Position numbers and translations under genes: made by a program. The notes beneath the pieces are model-generated. The model saw only the letters and a program-made list of their open reading frames with translations. It was not told where the DNA came from and did not search any database. From positions 11,449,501-11,513,500 of the forward strand of contig NC_092668.1 in NCBI RefSeq assembly GCF_032118995.1: a stretch of DNA of 64,000 nucleotides. Reading direction: 5' to 3'. The stretch is from Asterias amurensis (taxonomy: Eukaryota; Echinodermata; Asteroidea; Forcipulatida; Asteriidae). Position 1 is the stretch's first letter. Each line of letters opens with the position of its first letter. Below, one piece after another: positions 46,895 through 60,600 of the stretch.

Positions 46895-47443
46895 TTAAAG
46901 GCAGTGGACACTATTGATAATTACTCAAAATAGTTGTTAGCATAAAAACTTACTTGGTAACAAGCAATGAAGAGCTGTTGATAGTTAAGACATTGTGAGA
47001 AACAACGCACTCTGAAGTATAAACATAGTTTTTGAGAAAGAAGTAATTTCTCTGGAATTTGCTTCAATTTATCAGACACTAAACAATTCCACCTTAAAGA
47101 CACTGGACACCTTTGGTAATTTGTCAAAGACCAGTATTCTCGGTTGTTCTATCCCAACATACGCATAAAATAACAAATCTGTCAAAATTTGAGCTCAATT
47201 CGTCTGTGAAGTTGCAAGAAAATAATAACAGAAAAAAGCACCAGTGTTGCACAAACTTGTGTGCTTCAGATGCTTGAGTGCACCTTCAGGCCCGAAGTCT
47301 CTCACAGATTAAAATCTTTTAGTGAGAATTTTTTTCTCAAAAACATTACTTCAACAGCTCTCTGTTGCGTGTTACTAAGTAAGTTTGATTGCTAATAATG
47401 TATATATACTTTGAGTAATAACCCAACGTGTCAAGTGCCTTTT
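46895..47443. mobile_element. Two adjacent MITE-A copies (half and full)
   Basis: 46895-47060 starts TTAAAGGCAGTGGACACTAT and is truncated. 47093-47443 starts TTAAAGACACTGGACACC and ends GTGTCAAGTGCCTTTTT. Confidence 0.8.
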
Positions 47444-48164
47444 TAGTAAGACACGTACATTGATAAAGCTATAAGGACCTCCACTGTGTTGTCATTTCGA
47501 TAAAAAAAAAAAACAATTCGTCATTACAAATTTACTTTGTGCAGTTTGGTTTAGCAGATACATAATACCAGCCAAAGCTCCTTGTGTGATGTGTATTGTT
47601 TTTTACTGGATCCCATAGCGAAGCATAAATTGTATGCTAAGCTAATTTTTGTTACCCATTTAGTTGCTATTATTCAAATTGGCCATAGTTCTTACTAACA
47701 CCTAGTCTTATAAAAATGGCAGAGTGATTAATAACTGTTGAACTTTGACCCTTGTACAGCATTTTATGACCATTTTAAAAATTGACAAATTAAATTTTCT
47801 TTTGGTCATGGATTGGTATAATTATTTCATGCACAATAAATCAGTTGATAACAACAATTTTATTTGTCTTGGGTTTTTGTTTGATTTTGTATATAGCGTG
47901 TAGAGTTGGAAGCGTTTTAAAACTTACTAAATCTCTGTAGAAGATATAGGCCTATTAAACAATATGTCATTGGTCCTGTGTGTTGTACAACGCACATATA
48001 AGAACCCAATGCGCTGAGAGAAGGGGTTTGCCCCAGTGTTCCTGGTCTGATTGGCTGCATATTGCGCCACAGCACTACGTAAACCAATATGGGAAAAGGA
48101 GTACATGTAGGCCTTGAAGTTCAAATGTAGTCTCCTGATACCTCACAAGAAAATACTATATGTG

Positions 48165-48480
48165 CGCTTCATGCGGGAGAGCGTTCGTTTCTAGTCGCAG
48201 CAGCAAAGATATGGAGTGGTCTGCCACATTACGTCCAGGCAGCTGTCACAACTGATACATTCAAATCAGCACTCAAAACACATCTGTTCAACATCCACAA
48301 ATAATCATTGCCTTTGACGAGTATAATGACTATAACTTTTTTTGAGATATCGCGACGCAGTGCACCTGGAGCTAAGCTGACGAGGGTGCAGATTTTTTGA
48401 GCAAGCGCCACGAGCGCCTGCATTGGCGGATTACGGCGCTATATAAGACTTTGATTATTATTATTATTATTATTATTAAT
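48165..48480 (+). pseudogene. L2/CR1-like LINE 3' end
   Basis: The frame reads GERSFLVAAAKIWSGLPHYV and TFKSALKTHLF, the usual ORF2 C-terminal block, then a stop. The 3' UTR ends GGCGCTATATAAGACTTTG followed by (ATT)n. 5'-truncated. Confidence 0.85.
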
Positions 48481-48616
48481 AGAAACAACCATTTTAAGCG
48501 CCTAATAAATGTTGTTTGTTATTTATTTGTTATATACTCGCCACCATGCATGTTAATTTCTATTATGGTATTTATGGAACGCGTTATAAATTTTAATCGA
48601 GATGTTATGTAGTGGA

Positions 48617-48960
48617 TAGATGTTAAATTTAAATCGGGTATAAAGAATGGTTTTTATCCACATAGTGGATGTGTGTTAGCACTGTATACTCAGTACTTTC
48701 CCCGAGTCCTGTGAAAAAAAACACCCCAGGAATATTACTCGGGTGGGATTCAAAAACACGACCCTTGGAATTTAAGAGCAGTGTCTTACCAACTAGACCC
48801 CTGAGTTTGCCTTGTAGCTAGAGGTAATTCGAATCCTATGTTCTAGCAGCATGTACTGCAAATGATTTAATAGATGTTAAATTTGGTTTTTGCCCATATG
48901 TGTACGCACTGTATATTCTGTGCTCTCTCGAGTCATGTGAAAAAATATGTCATGGAATTA
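48617..48960 (-). mobile_element. SINE-A, one full and one partial copy in tandem
   Basis: 48617-48870 shows AGATGTTAAATTTAAATCGG, the GTGTGTTAGCACTGTATACT block, the antisense B box (GGTGGGATTCAAAAACACG, degenerate) and a TTTAATAGATG end. A second partial copy starts at 48871 in the same orientation. Confidence 0.75.
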
Positions 48961-50110
48961 TTAACCACACAAACAAAGTTCATAATATTGTAGTAATAAT
49001 TTATTTATTATTTCAATGCCCATAATAACAGGCAACTTCATTTCCATTCCACCATTGTTAAATAATCACTTCTTTGTTTTCTTTTCTTTTTTAATACAAA
49101 AACAATCATAATTTTAATACTCTTGCCATCCTTCAGATGCTCTCATAAATAAGACATGTTTAAATTCAAAATTACACGATGCATAAAGAAAAATGTTGTA
49201 TTGTAGCAAGGGGATGTTCTTGTCTTTCCCAGAAGTGAAGTCAAGTTCTTCCAAATCTTCATGACAAAATATTGGAAATTTGTTTAGTTGGTCTTAAAGG
49301 AAAAGACACCTCTGTCCAAAACTCTGTGTGTGTAGCTTTCAAATCATATGATGGTCTTGACTAAGGCCTTGGCTACTTGCTTCAGCTTTTGACCTTATCA
49401 ATTGTAAATTTCTACTGTAGCATTTCAAGGGCACCAAGGCAGTTCCCAGGGGGCATGGAGGCAATTGCCTTTGTTGCCTTCATGGAGTATTCAGCCAGAA
49501 GGCCATAACCAGTCTGGATTGAAACTCATTATAACCCTTCTTTACGGGAAGATCCAAAATGGTCAACCCTGTAAATTACTAAAAGACGGCACACTTTGCC
49601 GATCTTAAAATTACAAAAACAATTTAATTAACCTTTTTACAAAATTTACAAACAGAAATATCGTTATGAACATTCAGCCAGCTGTGTTCGAAGTATTCCA
49701 CTTTGTTATTTTAAAAAAAAGGAAAGAATAATTTAGAAATTATATATAAATTACACTTTGGCTAGTAAAAAAAAAAAACTTTTATAATTGTTTTTTTTTC
49801 TTCTTCTTCAGTAAACACATGTCAATTTCAATTTGTAGAGCTTCCAACAAAACTCAAAAATGCTTTTTAGTTTTGCAAAAAAATTCTCACATAATACCAA
49901 ATTAATATGAACACTTGATCTCAATTTTTTCTAACAAACTGTACATCTTACAGCAGAAATCTTATCTTTACACTCATTCCACATGATATAAATAAATTTC
50001 AGTGATAATTAATATACAACCGACTTACAACTTTACAATAAGATTGCAGCATAATTGTTTCTGAGTAATTTACGACTTAAGATATTGAGCAGGGCAACAA
50101 TCAATTTCTC

Positions 50111-50453
50111 CAGATTAACCTTAGCCCAATTCTATAGTTTTGCTTAGCGCATAATTCTGCGCTTACAATCACCCTCCTCCAATTACGAAGCAAGCACGAA
50201 TTTCTGCACTAGCTGTGTGGGCAAAGAATGCCTTGTAACGTGGAGTGCGCAGATTAACCTTAGCCCAATTCCATAGTTTTGCTTAGCGCATAATTCTGTG
50301 CTTACAATCACCCTCCTCCAATTGGAGTCCGCATGCGCACAGGCAAAACATTCCCTGCTAACCCGTGAAATACGCTTGAAGTAAGCGTGGGATGCCCTGC
50401 TTCTGTAAGTGCTGATTCTTTACTTACAGTAAGCAGAGCCGTGAAATTTGGCC
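50111..50453. mobile_element. MITE-F copy with an internal direct duplication
   Basis: CAGATTAACCTTAGCCCAAT to CACCCTCCTCCAATT (about 73 bp) occurs at 50111-50183 and again at 50250-50324, with one or two changes. The right end GTAAGCAGAGCCGTGAAATT is the MITE-F terminus. Confidence 0.72.
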
Positions 50454-50690
50454 ATGCCAGACATGAGCTACTAAGCGCGAAATGGCGCAGTGTGTGACAA
50501 ACCTCTGAATTCATGGTTAGTTTTCGTTGAAAAAAAAAATGTCTTTCTTTCTTGGGCAAGCGTTCTGACATGCCAGACATGGACTACTACGCGCGAAATG
50601 ACGCAGTGTGTGACAAACCTCTGTAATTCATGGTTAGTTTTCTTTGTAAAATGTTTTCTTTCTTTCTTGGGTGATGAGCGTTTTGACATG
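50453..50690. repeat. Tandem duplication, two units of about 118 bp
   Basis: CATGCCAGACATGAGCTACT (50453) and CATGCCAGACATGGACTACT (50569) both continue through GCGCGAAATG, CAGTGTGTGACAAACCTCTG and a TTTCTTTCTTGGG end. Confidence 0.85.
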
Positions 50691-51559
50691 CAACCTGTCT
50701 ATTGTTTCTCATCTCCTATTTGTCAGTGCCCTTGTGAATGTTTTATTCTGGCATCAGAATTAGACTGGGCATAGTCAAACATTAAGACCCGGTAAAGTGC
50801 GTAAATATTTTTTCCTTCACACATGAAACTTAAAGCAATGAACGTGGGCCAAAATGTTGTTCTGAAGAAAATGTCACTGTTGTGTGATTGCTGTACGCTC
50901 TCAAGGTATAGACAGAAGTAAATACTATTGAATACTTGAACAACTTAAATTTTCTGTATACATGACATAATTACAATTTTTATCAAAAGACTTCCAAATT
51001 TCCTGATGATTACATGTACATCTTTGAAGCATATCTATATTTTGTTGTAGCAGTCCTAAAGTGGAACTTATGCTTTGTGCGTGTCTGACATTTTAAAAAA
51101 CATCTTATCTCGCTTGGATGAGCCCAGATGTACACACAAAACAAGTACCTGCCGAGATCATAGGTTTTAGCCAGAGGGTTAAGTTTAGGGTTGGGTGTCT
51201 ATTGGACATCCTGTTTTGCAAGTGAACAATTCGGACACCCACTATTTCTTTTTTTTCAGCATGTTTTGGACACCCTTTTCCTAAAACTTGGCTTAAACCT
51301 TTTGTTGAGATGCAAAATTTTTGCATAGCATTTTCATGCAAGATACAATGTTCATGACAAATCGACATACTGAAACGCTGATTTCTCCTCTGTTTCTTTG
51401 CAATGTGTTGTCTAGTAATGCTCCCCCGACAACCCACTCAATCTCGGCTTCTGTCCCAATCACAGGGATGTGAGTGCAACGCCTTGCTTACATTTATTTA
51501 TCTTTGGTTTTAAAAGCCCCTACTCTGCTATCTGGGGTGTTCCATATGATTTTCTCTTG

Positions 51560-51565
51560 TTTATT
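51560..51565 (-). promoter_or_regulatory. Poly(A) signal AATAAA (minus strand), FNIP
   Basis: TTTATT on the plus strand, that is AATAAA on the coding strand, about 75 nt after the FNIP stop. A second TTTATT lies near 51495. Usage is inferred. Confidence 0.35.
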
Positions 51566-51639
51566 TCGTCATTTTTGTTTCTCTTAAAAAAAACCTGGAT
51601 TTCTAAGTTTAAAAAATGAAGAAATAACATCAGTCTTCT

Positions 51640-54600
51640 TCATCTCTTCTCGAGGGTCTCCCACAACACGTTCTTGATGACATTTGGGGAGTGAACACTG
51701 AGTACGCTTAGGAGGAGGGGTAAATCGGAGGGCTCAAAGCCCAGGATGGCCGTCATCTCCTTAGGCCCAGCACGGGGGTTCTTGTCCAGATAGGCTGCTA
51801 GGGCGGTGCTCTTAAAGTATACCTCCTGGAGTTGGTCTTCCAGGTGCATAAGACACTGCATTGTGGAAAAGCAAGAAAAACCTTTTTAAAACTTGCAAAT
51901 CAAAATGCACTTTCACTTATTTCTTAAAAACCAAACTACCAGTGAGCAACTGAACTATTCAACAGTTTTGATATGCAAAGGAGAAAGTCTTGGAGATTGC
52001 TTTTGGTCGAAGAAAAAAAGGCAACGAAGAAACTGGTCTGGTTGGGTCACAGGGTCAGAAGGAGGTAGAGTCTCACAAACACAATCCTTTGAGGGTGAAG
52101 CAAATGAACATGTGGAAGATAACATCATGGATTGGCTTCTTAAATAGTGCTTCAACATTTAGAGACCTACTCTTTTTTAATAGAACCATGTAATGGTTTA
52201 CAGTATACTCTGGAAGGTATGTGGACTACGTTTGAAGTATGAAATCTACTCCTTTTCCATAGCACCATGTAATGGTTTACAAGGTGCTGTGGCGCATATT
52301 TGTTGCACAGGCTGTATACTCCTTTACGAGCTGAGATGGTTTAAGGAATGATTTACGGCCCAATGACCAGGGGTAGTAATGTGGAAACGCTTTGAGACGC
52401 CCTTTGGGTGTGAAAAGCACTATATAAAAAATGAATATTCTCAAGTCCTAAAAATTATAGCAACTTACAAAATCTGAGGGCATCCTGAGATGGCACATCT
52501 GACGGACCGACTCCATCAGGTCATGTACACACTCGGCAACGGACACTTCAAGGCCTAGAGGTTTCTCTGGGGACGGGCTGGTCCTCTCGCTGGATAGAAG
52601 CTCCACAGTCCACTTATCAGTGTCTGCCACAATGCAGACTGCTTCTGAAATGGCTTCATCGAGGACCGAGTTCTAGAAGGAGATGAAAACAGGACGACAG
52701 TTTTACAATTGAACATCTGGAGAAACATTAAGGACATTTTTTAATGGATTTCTTGATCTTTATCTTGATATGGTTGCATGGTTGGCTTGTGCATAAAGCG
52801 CTCACCTCTCACCAAGGTGACCCCGGTTCGATTCCCGGCCAGGGCCATATGCAAGTTGAGTTGTGCATTGGTTCTCTGCTGTGCCACGAGAGTTTTCAAG
52901 ACTCGGGGGAAAAATCAAACACTTGCGATCTTGGCTGTGCTCCGTGGTCATAATGGGTTGATGTGGCTGGCAGCCTGAGGCGCCCTTGCATGCCTGCTTC
53001 TCGAACACGTTGTAGCCGCGTCCTTCGCAATTCAGCTCTTAGCTGCGTGTAAGGATGATTAGCCCCCCAAATCATATACATGTATATTGATCTTTTCTTG
53101 TCACTTTGTACACTGTGCTGAGATAATTGTATGTGGTGCACTTTAAACAATAAATGATTAGATTAGCTTAATATATAATAATTGAACAGCTCCTTGCTTA
53201 CAACAACACTCAATGACGTCAGGTCAGGAGGGAGGAACTCCGAGCCGCTTTTATGCGCATCTATGAGTATACGTGTAACGGTTTTACGTTAACAGTTTTA
53301 CATCAACGGTTTAACAGACAACTTGTTAAAATCCAAACCCTAGTATATCTCAAGGGTGTGCTGTAGAAACACCAGCTATCTACGTAGCTTTCTTCCAATG
53401 ATTACATCCCTCCAAAGGAGTATAGTCGTACTTGGGTCCAAAAGTGCTTGGTCACTGGAATAAATGTCAACAAAATGTGCTGCAAGCTGAAATCAATGTG
53501 CAAGTATAAAGATGTCTGCGTGGTAGACTTCCGGAGGGTGAGTGGATTCTTGACTTACCTGTGAGGCTAGGACCAGGTCCGACAGCACCTGTTTCTTGTC
53601 TAGTTCAGGAACTCCATGCAGGGCCATATCTGGAACATAAGTCTGTGAGTATCCGCCGAGTAGAGATCGGCCAAAGTTGTCTACATAGGTCTCGCCAGGG
53701 TCAGTCTCAGGAGTAACTGGTTCGGTGCTAAAGGAGAAAGGTCACATGTGAAAGTGCGTTTTCTATATATCTTACGATTTGAGGCATTGCATGGTGAGGT
53801 ATCAATATATTTGGTTTTTGGTAACACCATGTGTGTATCTTCTTGCCAGGAAGAATGTGTTCTTTAGAGAACTATCTTGCTATATATTCTACTACCACAG
53901 AGAAACATTTTCGGGAGACTTCTGAAAAGGTACTGCTTCTGCATTTTGTCTCTTATTTCAGCATGTAAAATGTATTTTAGTAACATTGTTTTACTCATTT
54001 CTCAAAAACTACAGCACCTCAGCAAGTAATATTTTTAGGTAAGCTTTCTATCATTATCTTCAAACGGTGTAAGTTTAATGTAAATCTGTGGTTATTATGT
54101 TTTGTGTTACAAAAGTTACCTAAATCCTTTAAAGCCATTGGACACTTTCAGTACACTGTATTGTCCAAAGGCCCACACTTCGTGTATCACAACTTATATA
54201 TAAAATAACAAACCTGTGAAAATTTAGGCTCAATCGGTCGTCAGAGTCGGGTGTTGACATGACATGTGTTTAAAATAAATCCGTAATTCTCGCTATCGAG
54301 AATTTATATTGTTTTAATGTTTTCTCAAAAAGTAAAGCATTTCATGGAACAATGTTTCAAGAGAAGTCTTTGACCATTACCTTCTGTAAACCCTGTAAGT
54401 TATTTGTAAATCTGTGAACATTTTTTTGTCTTCTGTACCAAAAATATATAATGGCTTTAAGGAGGAATGTTATGAGTAACTCTTCATGAAGACCTTACTA
54501 ATACTCACAATGCCATTGGAAGTTCTTCATGATCTACGAGTGTCCGATCACTGTAGCCTGACGACACACTAGAACCAGTGGAGAAACATCTCATATAAGT

Positions 54601-57600
54601 CCTGCACTTCTCTTGGCTTGTCTGGCGCCGAACTGGAGTTGTCTGCTGCCCTCTTGTGTCCTCATTGGAGAGCGGCCTGGCAAGTACATCATGCCTTCCT
54701 GAAGGTTCATGTTGATTGTCCACATACTGAGTGATGTGTGGTGACGATATCTGCTGCCCTCTTGTAGTTGCGTGCAGGCTAACAGATTCTTTCTGGTCTT
54801 TCCTTTCTGGAGGTATGTTCTCACTCGGCTTTTTCAGCTCCACCGTGGATCTGGCCTCGTTTCTGATCTGGGCGAACAAGGCTTCTTGGTGGGCACGCGC
54901 AAGGGGGCTGGTTAAGGGAAATCGTTTGTGTCGACGCACGGAAGGCGAGGATGAGTCTTCAGATGAGACAGTTTCAAAATGATCCGTCGAAGAGTCGTCA
55001 GTATCCACTCTGGAGTCACTTGGGGTTGTTGACCCTGAACAAGTAGAGTCTGTTGATTCCTGAACATTAGTTGGCGAGGTGTTTCCATTTGAAGACTGCC
55101 TAATCATTGGAGGAGTTGTTGCTAGTGTAGGTCTGTCGTGTCCTGGGCCACTCTTAAACAAGCTAAAGTCCTCTTTAGTTGTCTTTGTAGATGAATCCTG
55201 AAAACCATGATGTGTCGACTCCTCGACTCCGACACTTCTCCGCCCTACAGGAACAGAATATTCCAGCTTAGAGTCTAGCGACAGCTCATGGAAGGTCCTC
55301 GGGTATATTTCTGGAATCTGTCCAACCCCTTTATCCTGAAACTCTAATCCCGCTGGTGCACTCATACCAACCGCAGCAATGCGCTCACGCCGAGGGCAGA
55401 CAGGCTCGATATCCTTTGGATGTATGTAAGGCACTTGGACGAGGTCTTCTGGTTGTTTAGGTTCAGCTTCAAGCGACTCTGACTGTTGTCCGTTCGCATC
55501 CGAGGCCTCTGAAAGGATCATCTGAAGATCTGGATAAAGACTTCCAGATAGAGGTCTTTCCTTAGTAGATATTGTTCCAGATGTATCTCTGATACTCTCT
55601 GTGGCTACTGGAGAAATTCCAACAGTTTTAATTGACTCCATGGCGGTGAAATCTTCTTTCCCTCCTGTATTTGAATCATCTTCTTCCACCTGTTGGGAAT
55701 CTAGCAACCTCTCTAAGGAACTCTCTAACCCACTATCAGCGGAATCACACAGCGTCATCACCCCCTCCGATTTCGTAATGGCAACCTCTCTACTGCCATC
55801 ATCATCTAAAGGAGCTCCCCCTACGGCTGTTTTATGCACCTCTTCCATATCTAGAGACTGCAAGTCAAAGTTGTTGTACTCCATGTAGATCTGCTCTCTC
55901 TGTTCGGGGATTTCGTGAACCTCGCTGCATCGGATGAAATAGCTGAGAATGTAGAGTAGACGGCAGACGACATCGGCACGGCGGCCAACAATGACTGTCT
56001 TGGCGACTTTACAGGGGTAGCCGATTGCACCAAACATATCCCTGTAAGAAGGGGGAAGGGACGTAAACGAACTAAAGTCAGTCGACCAATTAATAACACT
56101 CCCCTGAAAAAGGCTTAGACCTTTATTGCTATACTTTCCACATATCTCAACAATACATAACCCCCAAAACTGAACGATTTTTTAAGAAACTTTATTACAT
56201 GTGAACAAATAAAACATTGCTCTGTCTTACTCCCTAAACTTTCTCACAAGATTATTGTAAAAAATTAAAACTTACCCCAGCTGGGCCCAGAGGGGGTTGT
56301 AGGGATGGGACTTGGCGAGCAAATCCAGCTGTAATTAACATAAATACATATCATAAATACAAAATCATTTTCATCTCCTCAGCTGAGGTCTCAAATTCAA
56401 TTCAAAAACGTTACTGAGAAATGACTTTTATCTCAAAAACTACTTCGTTACTTCAGAGGTAGCCGTTTCTCACAATGTTTTATACTATCAATAGCTCTCT
56501 ATTGCTTCTTACCAAGTAGATTTGTATGCTAACAATTATTTTTAGTAATTACCAGTGCCTTTTGAAAACAAAATGAGATTCTGAGTGGACTTACAAGAAT
56601 TGAGGAGTGTTTGTCAAGGTATGCACGGCTTGGCGCTGCCTCAGCCGGCATGACCGTTGGAACCCAGGCAAGATGGTGCATTAATACTGCTGTTAACAGA
56701 CGACTGAAGAAACTGCAAAGAAAAAAAAACAAAATAATGGTCATAAGAGATTTGAGTTGTGCAACTTCCTTCTTACGATAGGTAAAGAATTAAAATATTA
56801 ATTTTGGTTTTACCCTTATACACCGATGTGTGTTAGCACTGTATACTCAGTACTTTCCCGAGCTCTGTGAAAAAAAAAAACCTAGGCATATTATTAATTT
56901 TTTTGGTTTTTACCCATACACCGATGTGTGTTAGCACTGTATACTCAGTACTTTCCCGAGCTCTGTGAAAAAAAAAAAACCTAGGCATATTATTAATTTT
57001 TTTGGTTTTTACCCATACACCGATGTGTGTTAGCACTGTATACTCAGTACTTTCCCGAGTCCTGTGAAAAAATATCACAGACATGTTACTCGGGTGGGAT
57101 TCGAACCCACGACCCTTGCAATTCTAGAGCAGTGTCTTACCAACTAGACTATCGAGGTTGCCCGGCAGCTAGAGGCAGTTCGAATCCTATGTTTCGGCAG
57201 CGGGTACCGCAACGATATAATAGGTGTTAAATTTGCATCGGGGATAAAGAATATTAATTTTGGTTTTTACCCATACACCGATGTGTATTACTCTAGGCAT
57301 ATTACTCGGGTCGAGTTCGAACCCACGACCTTGCAATTCTAGAGCAGTGTCTTACCAACTAGACTACCGAGATTGCCCGGTAGCTAGAGGCAGTTCGAAT
57401 CCTACATTTAGGCAGCAGGTACCGCAACGATTTAATAGATGGATACTTCAACAGGATAGTTTATCTAAAGTGTGGATGGAATGAACTCGACTCCTACTCA
57501 CAAGTTTGTCTGTTTGCTGTTGTGGATCTCCAGCTCTGTATGTAACTCATGCATAAGATGCTCACAAAGATGACCCCTCTGCATTTGATAAGTCATCATA

Positions 57601-60600
57601 TTCAACCAGATAGGACGCTGGATGCGAGGGGCGCAGTATAAGGAGTACACAGAGGAACGGAACTCGTATAGAGCCTGTATGGATGGGATGGAGAGAAGAA
57701 ACAAACATTGATTAAAGACAGTGGACACTAATGGTAATTGTCAAAAACCAGCTGTCTCACTTGCTGTCTTTCAACATGTGCATAAAATAACAAACCTGTG
57801 AAAGTCTGAGCTCAATCGGTCATCCAAGAACCAAAATGATGAGATCTTGTTTTTTAATGTCTTTTTATTTTTTATATTATATTGACTAACCTCCATAATT
57901 GGGGTGATGAACATCCTTCGCTGATGGGTAAGAGCTTTCTCCACAGCTCTTGACATCCTCAAGAAGTGTCCCTCAAACAGCGTAAAGTGAGAGAAGAAGA
58001 ATGTCTGGAAATGTCTTCTTTTCTCCAGCTCGGTCTCGTCAAAGAGCGTGACGACCACGCCCACACCTATCTTGGGGTGGCGTCTTCGATTCATCGGCTG
58101 CAATTAACAAGAATTCACATCAATGTTTACTCTTTCCTTTATTTGTCTATTTTTTTCTTCGAGAAAGAACTAATGTAAGTTTGCATATACCAGCATTCTC
58201 CCTTAAAGCCATTGGACACTTTCGGTAAACAGTATTGTCCAAGTCCCACACTTCGTGTATCAGCCTTTACCTCATCAACATTTAGGAGAGTTTCAGAGGA
58301 TTTACGTCGGACTCCGTGCTCCATGCTGGTAACCTGGTTCCGCATCCATCGTCGATGGAGGCTGTTGGATTGGTTGCTGGATACACTACTTCCAGGTGAT
58401 GGAAACGGGGTCAAGAAACTGCTGGAGCCTGTCAGGAGGTCAAAGTTGAAAGGTCAGTAACAAATAAGGATGGTATAAAGTAATTAAACAAACAACTTTA
58501 AAAGAAACGTATCGGAACAGTAGAAATTTAAAAGTATATTGTTTGTCATCTCCCTCCGACGATGTATGTACAGTATGTTGCTAATTTTGTGAATGTTTCT
58601 CTTACATTTATTGGTTCATCTATTTGCATAATGTCAGAGTTCATTGACAAAGGTTCAAATTTAAAGGTATTACAGAGGATTGTTATTAACTTCAGTACCG
58701 CTGAGAGAAAACGGACTTACTTGAAGCTACTCCACTATCATCATCTAAAGTGCTGTAGGATGCAGCAGTGGGAACGGCTACAGGTAGACTATGGGCTGTA
58801 TGGAAGGAAAGATTAAATATGGTCTTGTTACACATGGTCTTATTCATCTCACGGTGCGTTGTGGCCGAGCTGTCTACTGCATCATGGTTCACTTGTCTCC
58901 TTTAGCAAGAAACTAAAGTGTATTGTCTTGGATTAACCCCCTTAGGGCTAATTCAAGCAGCTTGGTGTTTTATACTCCCAGGGAGTTGAGAAAGTTAAAG
59001 GAATGGTCTTAAAGTATGCCTGAGTGATAATAATAATAATAATAACCCGTTTTTTATATAGCGCTTTTCACACCCAAAGGGCATCCCAAAGCGCTTCACA
59101 TTATTACCCCTGGTCACTGGGCCTTCAATCACTCCTTTAACCATCTCAGCTCCCTGGTGGGGAGTATGCAGCCTGTGCAACATTAATATGCGCTACTCGG
59201 CTAAATCAACCACAAGAACCATCTCTGCCCTCATAGGTACCCATTTACCCCTGGGTGGAGAGAAGCAATTATAGTTAAGTGTCTTGCTCAAGGACACAAG
59301 TGTCACGACCGGGATTCAAACCCACACTCTGCTGAACAGAAGCAGCAGAGCTTGAGTTTGGTGCTCTTATCCGCTTGGCCACGACACCCCAGGATGAACA
59401 GGGATAATAATTGATCTAACCACTAGGGTATGTGTGCTATACGGGAACCAACTATTATTATCATTTTTGAACAGATAAACACATTCTTCCTTACCAATTG
59501 ACTCGGTGGGTTTATTACTACGTGGGACCATCATGTCCACTGGGGCAAGACTTATGTTATCCCTTTCTGGATCTCTGTAAAGAAGAAAAAATAATGATGA
59601 ATAATGACTTGCAGTTTTCTCAGATGAAAAAATGTATCTCATGTGCATAATTGTATTATACTTTCAAATGTAGAGTCACCAATTTGTGAAAACTTGTGAT
59701 AGTTTCGCCAATAAGTCAGCATTTCCCCTTGCCAAAACCAGTCTAATTTTTAAGAGTGACGTAAGTAAGCAATTGTGTCCAATTGTGCAGTATAAAGTCC
59801 AAGTTTCTGCTGAGCATACAAACTCGCTTAGCACTGAAGAGTCTAGCAAGCAATGGCTCACCAGCTACCATCCCATTCAAAAGTCGAGTGGGTTTCCCGC
59901 CAGTGTTTATTAACCACTATTCATCAGCTTAGCAGAATACTTACACATTTTCCTTTGGTCGTAGCACAAACACCTGGGATAGCATGAGTTCAGACGGTGA
60001 TTTGATGGTGTGAACTTTGACCGATGACCCTCGATACGACATTGCTACAGACCCATACATCATTTCCCCCAGGAGTTTTACATCGGAACTTGGGCGCAAA
60101 AACTGGTAAATTTAAAGAGAAAGATGATGAATTATACAGGATTTCAGCCCTTGAAATAACTTTCCCCATAGAAGTGCCCTTTACCCGAGTAAACCTGCTG
60201 TGCCTTTAATTTGCCAACTAATTATTACATTATTCATTACTTTTATATTTGTTATTATTTAATAAGGGAATCAATGTGTGGTGAAGAGGTTTTCAACTGG
60301 TGGTTTAAACCAAACGAGGCCTGTTTTTTCATAATTTTACCATGATGAAGGGAATGCTGTGCGAGTCGCGCGTATCGCGTGATGTGGCACAACTGTCCAG
60401 GTCGTTGCTCTCGACCAATAGGAATGAAGAAACTGTCATATAAGCACAGGTGCAAACTCGCATGTCACGTCCATGTTTCAACAATTTTTTACTGGTCACA
60501 AACAAAGGTTTATACTAACCCACGTGACGCACTCTCCACCAATAGGAATAGCGAAACTGTCTGAGGTATTTATGAATGTCAAATTGTGCGAATGGAAATA

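Larger units (their letters stand above)
44768..51639. other. Gene-free interval between GDH and FNIP 3' ends
   Basis: No coding exon recognised. It holds GDH and FNIP 3' UTRs, an ATGAGGGCC minisatellite (45365-45770), two MITE-A pieces (46895-47443), a SINE-like piece (47950-48125), a LINE end (48165-48480), SINE-A units (48617-48960), a MITE-F with a direct duplication (50111-50453) and a tandem duplication (50453-50690). About 49000-50100 is AT-rich with little repeat signal and could be FNIP 3' UTR. Confidence 0.55.

Noticed and set aside
52766..52850. tRNA gene with GGTTCGATTCCCGG
   Set aside because: Continuous with a body of about 330 bp and an A-rich end, as expected for a SINE.
54731..54982. 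Antisense open frames over FNIP exon 12
   Set aside because: Shadow frames of the FNIP coding sequence.
56035..56037. ATG at 56037 as the start of a separate gene
   Set aside because: It is an internal Met of FNIP exon 12. The splice from 56276 to 56041 restores the conserved QLGD-F/YGAIG block.
57090..57160. tRNA gene on the minus strand
   Set aside because: The tRNA-like head is part of SINE-A, recurs at several loci with the same flanks, and is degenerate in the stems.
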